Shown one piece after another: positions 33,965-42,863 of a stretch of DNA of 64,000 nt; positions within the stretch are counted from its first letter, which is position 1, and each line of letters begins with the position of its first letter. Origin of the DNA: Macrophomina tecta. Lineage: Eukaryota > Ascomycota > Dothideomycetes > Botryosphaeriales > Botryosphaeriaceae. The notes under the pieces were generated by a model. It searched no databases. It worked only from the letters and a program-made list of their open reading frames with translations, and was not told the DNA's origin. The stretch covers positions 2,976,001 to 3,040,000 of the forward strand of contig JAKSGN010000007.1 of the NCBI GenBank assembly GCA_024180945.1. Reading direction: 5' to 3'. A program made the translations under genes and the position numbers.

Positions 33965-35858
33965 GTGGTTCTGTGAGGAGGCGTGGTCACGAGTGGGAAT
34001 TTGATAGTATGATGAGGTACGAGTAAAGGACAGGAAATGGCAAGGCATGTAATGATACGGGATTGGGAAATTGGGACAGAGAGCGGACAGTCTGCATTGC
34101 GGCGCTCTCACTTCTGGCTTTTGTCTTTCTGCAGCCTTCGAGCCTGTAAACTTCTTTTTGAGTCCTTTTCCGTATTAGTATTTGGGGTTATAGAAAGGCA
34201 TATTGTATGGCGAGGCATAGATTCCTTTTCTAAATTCTTGCTTTTATACGTGTGTGGGATGGCTGTGGTGTGCCGAGGTGCGCCTGGGTGCTGTCCTTTC
34301 TCACTTCGCTCTCATGTGTGAATAGTCTGCTTGCAGCAGAGTATGTTATATCTTATGGGCTGGGGTGGCTGGCTTCTGGACCTGTATCTCGTTTTTGTAG
34401 ATCTGACCGAACACGTCGTTTGCCTTCGCTGTAAGAAATTACTTATTCTAATTGATCGTTTATCTCTGCTTATTTCTGGGATTCTGTCCACATCTGCTTT
34501 TGTCGTCACACCCAGGCCAGCTTTTGTAGCGGTCCTTGGTGTTATGCACGTGTCGGAAGGTTGCGGGTGACTAGTCCTTGTACCAGTGTAAGAAGGAGCT
34601 GCTATGACTGTGAAGACAGTTCCGCCTTCTTCTCTCACTCTGCAGGATTGATTTTTTTTATTTTTATTTTTTACTTCCGTGTGTGGGACGCAATCACACC
34701 CTCTGCTGTTCACAACCGGAAAGTTCTCCCTGCCAGGACCGCTTGCGGATAGAGGATATGTCTCGACGATCTATCTAGGCAGTAGCCTGTCTTGTAATGC
34801 CGGCCAGGAATACGGAGTTAATCAGCCGCTCATCTCTATTCCTTGTTGTCCTCGCTCATCAGCTCTAGAGATCTATGGAGGAACGCGGATATCGGCCTCG
34901 GAGAAGATATCCATGGTGGAGCCAACAGGCAGCAAAGACTGTTACGCGTTCGTTCTGCGTCACTCATCAATTTAGAATCAACCCCTGAACGTGGATTTGA
35001 CTCAAATATAAGCATTCTAGCCTTGATGGCATTTTGGCCTTAGTGACTGCCTCAGGTATGCTATCGGGGGAACACTTCGGCTGAGATCTACCTTGTCGCC
35101 TACCGGATTTGGAATGAGAGAGATTTTGATTGAAACGGATATGCATGGCCATATATGCTACAGATCCGATGGGTGCCGGCCGGAGCGAAGTGCGCTTGTG
35201 TTGAACATCCAGTCTACCTACCCTACCCCACAACAAACCCCCACATATGTACTCCACCTCCAAAGAACATCAATACAGGCTCAAGTTTCACGAACCACTC
35301 ATCACAGCGAAAGCTAGGATGCGTCAGCTTGAATGTGTCAATATTAAAAGCTCCGATGACTGGCATCGATTAAAGGGCTTGAGGTTGAGAAGAGTCATAG
35401 CATGCCGAAGTTTTTATTGGTTTGCACTTAGGAGGTGATGCAAATTATGATCGAGCTTTGCCGAAAAAGAGGCTCATTGATGGCGTGCTCTGACGGTGTA
35501 TAATAGAGTACTTGGGTGAGATCGACACTCTCACATACACCTAGATCTTCGGGCTTCCTACTAATAGCTTCCGGAAGAAGCCCCAGTCCTGAACAATGGA
35601 AGTTGGGGAAATGTTGGGGAAGCGGCGGGTGCGGGGCAACGGCGCCACAACCCCAGACTCTGCGGGGGCTCAGCATGAGACCGTCCCTGCGACAGGAATT
35701 TCTGCTCGGCAGAATGCTGCCCCCTTGCCGAGGACAGGGCAGTGCGGAGGCGGCAGTTGAACGAAAGGGTCCAGCTGGATACAAGTAAGGTCCCTGGACC
35801 CATCGTCCAAAACATACCATTTCTCCTCTTGCATTCTCGAAGACTCGATCGCGCGAGA
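33965..35858. other. Intergenic region between dynein and the flavoenzyme gene
   Basis: About 1.9 kb with no supported gene. It should hold the dynein 3' UTR (T-rich near 34640-34670) and the promoter of the downstream gene. Short ORFs here lack family resemblance. Confidence 0.6.
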
Positions 35859-37881
35859 ATGGCTGCACCACGGTTTCCACAACGGTACCACGATCCGGAA
35901 TACCAGTCGACCCACCGAAGTCTCCACGCCAATTCCCTGACTCGGCCTCTGGAGGCCGTGCTTCCGCCGGGTGTTAGCCAGGCCGATTTCGATAAAGCAC
36001 TCAAGGAGTATGCCGGGGCAGTCGGCGAAGGCGGCTTCTTCACGGGCTCAGCACTCGAGGACTACATCGACCCGTACGAGCTTTGGGAGGCCGAAGGAAA
36101 GAGGAGGATGCCAAGTGGCGCAGTCTGGTCAGCAGCTTAGTTTACCTACGCTTCATCCAACTCTGGCTAATTCCGATGCAGCCCTCGTTCAATTGAAGAG
36201 CTCAGAGGCGTCCTGCGCATTTCGAACAAATATGGAATTCCGGTGTGGACCTTCTCGCGCGGGAAGAACTTGGGGTATGCTGGCGTGTCACCTCTGTCCC
36301 AAAAAAAAAAAAAAAAAATTGCTGTCACTGATATGTAACGAATAGATACGGCGGTCCGGCTCCCAGACTCAACGGCTCCCTCTGTCTTGACCTGCACAGG
36401 ATGAACAAGATCATCGAAGTGAACGAGAAGTTCTCCTACGCCGTAGTCGAGCCCGGCGTGACGTTCACCGACCTGTATGACCACTGCGCAAAGCACAAGC
36501 TCAAAGTCTGGCCGAGCGTGCCGTCTCTAGGCTGGGGCAGCGTAGTCGGAAACGTGAGATCGAAAACACCATGCAGTTGACATCGGCAGGAAACGCTGAC
36601 GCACCGCATCTCCCAGACCGTCGACCGCGGCACCGGCTTCACGCCCACGGCGACGCACCACCAGCACATCTGCGGCCTGGAGGTAATGCTCGCCGACGGT
36701 GACCTCGTGCGCAGCGGCCAGTTCGCCGTCTCCAACTCGCCCTCCGCGCACCTGTCCAAGTTCACCTTCGGCCCCTCGATCGAAGGCCTCTTTCTGCAGA
36801 GCAATCTCGGCATCGTCACGAAGATGGGCATCTGGCTGACGCCGCAGCCCGAAGCCTTCCTGTCGTGCGCCTTCGACATGCCCGACTTGGACGACATCGA
36901 GACGCTCGTCGACACGTTCGGCGAGCTGCGCCGCAACGGCTTGCTGACCAGCACCGTCTACGTCTCCGGCCTCGTCGAGTGGGCTGCCATGGTCGGGCGG
37001 CGGGTCGATGTGTGGAAGGGCGAGGGCCCAATCCCCGAGTGGCGGCTGAAGGAGCTGCAGAAGGAGCTGGATATCGGCGTGTGGAATGCGAAGTTTGGTC
37101 TCTATGGGCACAAGGACGTCATACAGGCGCAGTTTGATACGCTGAAGAAGATTGTCGAGGAGAAGGCGCCGAAGGGCCGTCTCAAGGGGACCCTGTTTGC
37201 GGGAGAGAACGGGCAGACGCTGGATCCTCTGAGCGTGCCCGAGCCGCATGGTGGCTTCTTTGTGGGCGTGCCGAGTCTGTGGAGCTTGCCGATGGTGAAG
37301 TACAGACTTCCAGCCGATGGGACCGGCGTCGCCGCGCACATTGATTATTCGCCAATCATCCCTTCCTCGGGGACGGTGGTTTTGGATTGGGTCCGGACGG
37401 CGAGGAAGGTCTGCGAAGCGGAGGGGTTTGATCTCTTCTGCGATTTCTTCATGCATGAGAGACATGTCATCTTTGTCAATATGATGACATTTGACAAAAC
37501 GAATCCGGAGCATAGAAGAGCCGTTGAGGCCATTTTCCAGGGACTTTTCAGAGAAGGGAAGAAGAGAGGATTCAGCAAGTACCGGTCTCACGTGAATTAT
37601 ATGGGTAAGTGGAAACAATTCCGTGTGCTGGAAGCAAGGGCTGTAATTGATGTATTGCCAGATCAAGTTGCAGATCTGTACGATTTCAACGACCATGCCT
37701 ACCGGAGGTTCGTTGAAAAGCTGAAGGCAAGTACATTATCTCTTACCTGGCGCTGTCATATATCTGACCAAGGTTTCTACAGGACTCGCTGGATCCAAAC
37801 GGTATTTTATCACCGGGAAAGCAAGGAGTTTGGCCACGGAGGTTCCGCGACAGCAAAGAGGCCTTGAAGTCTCACTTGTAA
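35859..37881 (+). CDS. Vanillyl-alcohol oxidase / 4-cresol dehydrogenase-like FAD enzyme
   Basis: Flavoprotein of the VAO/PCMH family, which oxidises 4-alkylphenols or related alcohols. Six exons: 35859-36127, 36182-36274, 36346-36553, 36617-37604, 37662-37726, 37783-37881; 573 aa against about 560 for the fungal enzyme. The FAD-binding half shows FSRGKNLGYGGPAPR, VVEPGVTFTDLYD and GNTVDRGTGFTP; the substrate half has the conserved KYRSHVNYMDQ, and the C-terminus LDPNGILSPGKQGVWP. Where VAO has a catalytic Asp after its TPYG motif this protein reads TPTAT, so that Asp seems missing. MHERHVIF may carry the His that binds FAD covalently. The last intron (37727-37782) uses a GC donor; intron 2 holds 18 consecutive A. 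The first in-frame ATG is used. No signal peptide. Substrate unknown. Confidence 0.88.
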
Positions 37882-38493
37882 TGTTCTTGGAAAGTAAGAG
37901 GAAGGTAGAAATGAGCTCAGTTTGTTGCTCGTTCCCTCGACGGAAAGTAAGAATCCAACTATTGCAACATCTCGTTACACTTCGATGCAGTGGAAGCTCG
38001 CAAGGCCATGGTGCTGGTGTTGTTTTACTTGCGAAGAGTTCCAAATGAAGCTGCCCAGTGACGGGACTATGCTGGTTCCAAATAAGCAGATCATGCAAGA
38101 GCCATCCCCGTCAGTAGACGTCATCACCATTCAACGTTCCATGCATGACTACTGTAGAACCAACTTCAAATCCTGCGTCGTTTTGATCCATGCTTCGCAA
38201 GAAGCCCAAAAGTACACGCAAGTCTATCAACCAAGCAAGTCTTGCATAATCTCACTCTCGGCCACGTCCGCAAATCTCTTACTAGTCCGGCACCAAACCA
38301 TTGGAATTCCGTCATCTTCCAGCGTATAGTCAGATTTTGGCGCCAAACAGCCCGCTGCCCGTAACTTTCCCATCATTCTTGTCTCTTCCCCCCCTCCTCC
38401 TCCTTCTCTCCCTCCCCCCCTTCCTCCTCCTCCTCCTCCTCCTCCTTTCCTCACTGATGTTCCGCACTCGAGGTTGCCGCCGCCGCCCCCTAC
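37882..38493. other. Intergenic region between convergent genes, with a 71-nt pyrimidine tract
   Basis: Lies between the 3' ends of the flavoenzyme (+) and the AT-hook gene (-). It ends in an uninterrupted C/T run at 38382-38452, including TCC repeats. No gene is supported. Confidence 0.6.
38382..38452 (+). repeat. 71-nt uninterrupted pyrimidine tract with TCC repeats
   Basis: No purine occurs in this stretch; it contains C runs and about seven TCC units. It lies 40 bp past the stop of the minus-strand AT-hook gene, so its transcript would be purine-only here. Confidence 0.9.
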
Positions 38494-40542
38494 TCACTCA
38501 CTATCAGTACCTTCACTACCATCATCATCATCATCCACTATATCCACCGGATCCGAAGCAGAGCTCCCCAACGAGTCCCTCTTCTCCATTCTCGTCCCCA
38601 CCGCACCATCCTTCGGCCTATTCCTGCTCTCCGCCGGCCTGCCTCGCTTCTTTCCGCCCCCGGGCAAACCGCCCGTCGGGCGCCTCACCGCGGTCGGTGA
38701 CGAGCCATCTCCGTCCCTTCCCGGTCCTCTGCCCACCTTCCTCCTCTTCACCGACGATGCCTCCGCCCCCGGAGACAGCGCCAGAGCGCCAGACCGCTGG
38801 TGCACCAGTATCATGCTCTTCGCGAGGAAGGAGGGGATCATGACCTCGTCGGTGTCCGGGTGGATGGTGTAGATGGTGCCCATGGAGAGCTCGTCGTCGT
38901 CCGTTGATGCCGGCCGGCGGCGAGTTGAGCATTGGGTGGCGATGTTGGCGACAGAGATTGAGCCGGCGCGCTGGTGTATGAGAGCCATGTTCGTGACGAG
39001 GGAGACGGGGATGAGGACTTCCTTAGTGGCGGCATCGATGCGGTATGTGAGGCCGAAGGACAGGTCGTTGCTGGAGACCATCTCGGATTGAGTGCGGGCT
39101 GGTGTTGGGAGGTGAGGTTGATGGTGGTTGGCTGGGCGGGGTGGAGTTGTGGTTAAGTGCGTGTTTTTGGATCGACGAAGGCGGGTTTTTGGGGCGTTGT
39201 TTGGCCTGGCGGGAGTCGGGCTCATTGTTCTGAAGACATCGTACGTATCTGCAGATGAAGGAGGTGAGCCTTTCGGAGCGATGGGCACCTTTGAAAACAT
39301 GCCGTACTGCTTCCTCACAGATGGAGGCGGAGGTCGGGAAGGTGAGTTGGTGGTTGAGGGCGTGTCTTCCTCGTCGGAATCCTCTTCTGCGCCTAATGAT
39401 ATCGAAGAGCTTTCGTTCACATGGTCACCAAAACGTCTTCTGAACATACCACACCTAGTGATTTTCGGGACAGCAGCTGCCTTATCATCTTTCCTCTGCC
39501 GCTTTCCCTTCTCGAGCACTTCTTTTCTTCTCTTCTCGTCCGCTTCAAGTCCCGATATCCACACGAAGTCCTCTTGCGTAGCCTTGCCATCCGCCACCTT
39601 TCTGTCATAAATCGCCTTACATCTCGAAAACTCCACACCTGCCCCGTTGCCGTTCTCCTCTGCGGCCTCGGTGTCTTGACTCACCACCACAGGCCGCCGC
39701 GACCGCACAGCATTCCGCTTTCCCCATGGCCGAACCGGCGAGTCGGAGTCGTCTGAGCCCGAGCACCAGACACCGCCCCCTTCTGCATCCTCGTCGACAT
39801 CCGGATACGCACCGAAGCGGTCTTCGTAGTAGCCATAGCGCGCCACCCGCCGTATGAAGGGTCTGCTCTCGCTCCGGCGGCCGGTAGGGGTAGATGGTGT
39901 GCGACGTGTCGAAGCAGCAGATAGAGGTGTTAGGTTGCTGGTTGTTGTGGATGTTCGTGGAGTGGGAACAGCCGGATCCGGTGTCCCCAAAGCGCCCGGT
40001 TGGGCGCTGTCGGTGCGGCGGCGTGGGTCGGGTTGAGGAAGTGTTTGGGTTGGAGGGAGATTGGGAGGTGGCACGGGGGGCTCAGGTTCGGGCATTATGA
40101 ACAGACTTGCTTCGGCGCTATCAGTGGGGTATGCTTGAGGCGCCTGGTGATGAAGTCCTGGAGATGTTTGGGCAGCAGGTGGATTGCGGGCTGGCGCAGG
40201 CGACGGCAGCTCTGGTGTCATGAAGTGACTCGACTCGACGGTACCAGTACGGTTTGCTGGGCGCGCCTGGCGAAGTCCTAGAGGCAAAGGGGGGCTTGGG
40301 GCCGCTGAAGGACTTGAATGACCCCTGGCGGCGCCATATGCTTGATTTGCGCAAAGGCTTTCTGAAGGTGAATTCTGGACGGCACCCATTGTTAGTGACG
40401 GTGCCAGCGTGTAGTTTGACGATCGTGGGATGATATTGGCTGGCGATCCAGCAATGTGCTTAGACAATGTGTGACTAAGACTTGATGGAGAGGCACCGGC
40501 GACCGTGTCTTTGCTATTATGTTGAGGTGAGACACGAGGCAT
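38494..40542 (-). CDS. Probable nuclear AT-hook protein with a duplicated module
   Basis: A single-exon gene of 682 codons from the first in-frame ATG (40542; the frame is open further upstream but without ATG). The first 240 residues are Pro/Ser/Thr-rich and probably disordered. A central charged segment contains VARYGYYEDRFGAYPDVDED and CKAIYDRKVADGKATQEDF. Near residues 488-525 and 548-585 lie two copies of an approximately 37-residue module with shared pattern S-[FM]-G-x2-Y-x-I, EV-x-IP, M-x-L-x-HQR-x-G. An NLS-like KRRKVGRGPGR and an AT-hook core (KKRGRPAE, near 628) follow, then an acidic C-terminus. AT hooks bind the minor groove of AT-rich DNA, so a chromatin role is inferred. I do not recognise the family. 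Confidence 0.7.
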   Translation of the reverse strand: MPRVSPQHNSKDTVAGASPSSLSHTLSKHIAGSPANIIPRSSNYTLAPSLTMGAVQNSPSESLCANQAYGAARGHSSPSAAPSPPLPLGLRQARPANRTGTVESSHFMTPELPSPAPARNPPAAQTSPGLHHQAPQAYPTDSAEASLFIMPEPEPPVPPPNLPPTQTLPQPDPRRRTDSAQPGALGTPDPAVPTPRTSTTTSNLTPLSAASTRRTPSTPTGRRSESRPFIRRVARYGYYEDRFGAYPDVDEDAEGGGVWCSGSDDSDSPVRPWGKRNAVRSRRPVVVSQDTEAAEENGNGAGVEFSRCKAIYDRKVADGKATQEDFVWISGLEADEKRRKEVLEKGKRQRKDDKAAAVPKITRCGMFRRRFGDHVNESSSISLGAEEDSDEEDTPSTTNSPSRPPPPSVRKQYGMFSKVPIAPKGSPPSSADTYDVFRTMSPTPARPNNAPKTRLRRSKNTHLTTTPPRPANHHQPHLPTPARTQSEMVSSNDLSFGLTYRIDAATKEVLIPVSLVTNMALIHQRAGSISVANIATQCSTRRRPASTDDDELSMGTIYTIHPDTDEVMIPSFLAKSMILVHQRSGALALSPGAEASSVKRRKVGRGPGRDGDGSSPTAVRRPTGGLPGGGKKRGRPAESRNRPKDGAVGTRMEKRDSLGSSASDPVDIVDDDDDGSEGTDSE

Positions 40543-40935
40543 GGCGGGTGTCGCGCCCGTCAATACTGGTGACGGCCCGGACCTGCTTGGCGATATGGCT
40601 GAACCGTTCTATCCAGCAGTAGGCATGGACGGCTGACTGCTGGTTGTGATGGCGATCTGCCTCAAGTGTGGGCGTGAATAAAATAGAAAACCTAGCGGTG
40701 ATGTTGAGGAAAGTTTTTGAGACATCTGGGACTGCTTACGCTTAACAGGCGAAATTTCAGATCAGATAGGCATCAGCTGCCGACCTGCATGTGACCAAAG
40801 AAGTGGTCTGCGGCGAGCCAAACAGAGTCTTTCAACAAACAGAAAGCCTCGAAGGGGAAGGAAGTTGGTGGAGTGGGTGGGACTGTTGACAAACGCGCAA
40901 ACGGCGTCCTTTATGCAGCGTACCGGTGGATCTCT
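40543..40935. other. Upstream region of the AT-hook gene
   Basis: About 390 bp between the minus-strand AT-hook start and the SINE-like repeat. Presumed promoter; I see no clear motif. Confidence 0.5.
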
Positions 40936-41190
40936 CCAGAACCTCATGGTAGAGTTGGTGAATGAGTACCTGCGTGATCATGTAAGGACGAAGGCGCCCC
41001 GTGTAGGGACAGAGTTCGAGTCCAAGCATCCCAAAAACCGGCGGGCTGTATATTATAACTGCTACATTTAGTTTTGTCGCTAGAGTTGGGTCTGTGCCAC
41101 ACTGTGAATGTGCCTGCAGGTGCGCGTAACTTCCCCATGGTCTTACCGTTTTGCTCATTGGTCGTTGAATGTCTTGCTGAATCTCTTTCT
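40936..41190 (+). repeat. SINE-like tRNA-derived repeat, copy 1
   Basis: About 250 bp resembling 60335-60594. It starts at shared CCAGAACCTCATGG and contains an internal Pol III promoter: box A TGGTAGAGTTGG (40947-40958, fits TRGYNNAGYNGG) and box B GTTCGAGTCC (41014-41023). A unique body follows (shared AAAAACCGGCG, then GTGCGCG). Similarity fades near 41190. Two diverged copies with both Pol III boxes and no coding potential indicate a SINE. Confidence 0.7.
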
Positions 41191-41430
41191 GAATCTCGGG
41201 TTGACTGTCGCTGATGCTTGGTGAGGGCGGCGATTACTGCTCTCGGACGAGAAGCGCCGAAGACCGGCAGGACCACGAGTAACTGAGAGGGAAAACAGAC
41301 AGAATTTAGAGAGCCCTGAAAAGACGTGTGTACCTGGATATTCCACTGTTGACCCTTTGATAAACCCCAGAACGCCATTAAATGCCGTGCGCTGTGCCAC
41401 CATGCTCGACTGACCGGAGCAAATCCAACT
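41191..41430. other. Region downstream of NBP35, nothing recognised
   Basis: Sequence between the SINE-like copy and the stop of NBP35, presumably its 3' UTR. No gene is supported. Confidence 0.5.
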
Positions 41431-42486
41431 CTACTCGTCCTCATCATCAGGCGGCAGCACCTCATCAGCGCCCAAACCCATCTCGCAGCCTACCCTCCTC
41501 ACCACCTCCTTGATTCCCTTGCACGCCGGGCTATCCGGATACGCATCGAGAAAGCTCTCTCCATAATCGCAGGCCATCCCGATCCGCGGGTCCAGCGGCA
41601 CCGCCCCCAAAAACGGAATGCCCTGCTCCTCCGCCAACCTCCTCGCGCCGCCCGTCGTCGGCCTAAAGATCTGGCTCTGGTGCGCGCAGCTCGGACACAC
41701 AAACCCGCTCATATTCTCCACGATCCCCAGGATCCTGATCCCCGCCTTCCTGCAAAAGTCGGCCTCCTTCCGCACGTCCAGCAGACTGACCTCCTGCGGC
41801 GTGCTGACCAACACCGCGCCATCGACCCCCGCCTCCTTGAGGAACGAATTCACGCTCAAATGCTCATCGCTCGTCCCAGGCGGCGTGTCGACGATCAGGT
41901 AATCCAGCTCGCCCCACTCGACGTCCTTCAAGAACGTCTTGATCAACCCGTTCTTCTTCGGGCCCCTCCAGATAACCGCATCGTCCCTATTCGGCAGCAT
42001 GAACTGCACGCTCATGACGCCCAGATTGTCGCTGACCCACACCGGCTCCATGCCCGTGCTCGTCACATGGATCGTCTCGTCCTCGACGCCCATCATCTTC
42101 GGGATGCTCGGGCCGCAGATGTCCGTGTCCATCAGGCCGACGCTGCTCGCCTCGTTGGCGGCGAAGGCGTGCGCCAGCATCGCGCTGAGCGTGCTCTTGC
42201 CCACACCGCCCTTGCCCGAGAGCACGAGGATCTTATGCTTGACGCCCGCCAGGCGCGCGGCGATGATGGGGATATCCGGGTCGGGCCCTTTGGGCGCCGA
42301 GGCACAGATGGCTTGGTTGGGGCAGCCCGCGCACGAGTCGGCCTTGCCGGCGTCTTGCGATTCGGGGCCTGGACAGTGCTCAGGTTCTGGCGCGACGAGC
42401 TTTGGGGCGGCTTTGAGGGGTGCGTCGAGCGCGGCAGCGCCCTCTTGGGCGGAGGTGATGGTGGGCTCTTCGAGCGACGGCGCCAT
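41431..42486 (-). CDS. NBP35: Cytosolic Fe-S cluster assembly factor NBP35 (P-loop NTPase scaffold)
   Basis: With CFD1 it forms the scaffold on which cytosolic and nuclear 4Fe-4S clusters are built (CIA pathway) before transfer to target proteins. Single exon, 351 aa. The N-terminal ferredoxin-like Cys motif is complete: C38, C52, C55, C61 (C-X13-C-X2-C-X5-C), which separates NBP35 from CFD1. The Mrp/MinD-type Walker [10 protein letters not shown] is at 91-99, followed by MDTDICGPS (119-127) and [12 protein letters not shown] (198-209). The bridging-cluster CPSC is at C264 and C267. All residues expected for function are present. ATG at 42486. Confidence 0.97.
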   Translation of the reverse strand: MAPSLEEPTITSAQEGAAALDAPLKAAPKLVAPEPEHCPGPESQDAGKADSCAGCPNQAICASAPKGPDPDIPIIAARLAGVKHKILVLSGKGGVGKSTLSAMLAHAFAANEASSVGLMDTDICGPSIPKMMGVEDETIHVTSTGMEPVWVSDNLGVMSVQFMLPNRDDAVIWRGPKKNGLIKTFLKDVEWGELDYLIVDTPPGTSDEHLSVNSFLKEAGVDGAVLVSTPQEVSLLDVRKEADFCRKAGIRILGIVENMSGFVCPSCAHQSQIFRPTTGGARRLAEEQGIPFLGAVPLDPRIGMACDYGESFLDAYPDSPACKGIKEVVRRVGCEMGLGADEVLPPDDEDE

Positions 42487-42863
42487 AGCGGCGTTTCGGA
42501 GGCGGGTTCGTGGGTAAGATGGATTTAGCAGAGATTCATGCGCGTTTATTTCCGGTCAGTTGTCGGGCGCAAGTTCAGGGACGTGGCAATTGCTGTAGTG
42601 AAAGTAGCGGTACGAGTAGCTGGAGGAATTCTTGCGGGTGGCGGGCGGCGGCGTCATGTCCCACCACTGCTTGGTAATGCCATCCGATGCCGCTCTCATA
42701 GGGCTACCCTGCCCCGCATCACGTGCAAGACGCTCATCACCAAAAACCTTGTCAAGTCCGGCATATCGCCGCCTTCTTCATTGGTGTTCTACGTAGAATG
42801 GTCTCTATAGACGCCTTTTGCTAAAGTAAAGATAATGTGTCGTCACTTGCATCGTCATCGAAG
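42487..42863. other. Intergenic region between UBA1 and NBP35
   Basis: About 375 bp between two minus-strand genes; presumed NBP35 promoter and UBA1 3' UTR. No further gene is seen. Confidence 0.6.

Noticed and set aside
33434..34111. 225-aa minus-strand ORF over the dynein 3' end
   Set aside because: Mostly opposite dynein coding sequence; no family resemblance.
36527..37696. 389-aa minus-strand ORF opposite the flavoenzyme gene
   Set aside because: Mirror frame of the real FAD enzyme; crosses its introns without purpose.
41680..42528. 282-aa plus-strand ORF opposite NBP35
   Set aside because: Mirror frame of a GC-rich gene; Arg/His-rich without motifs.
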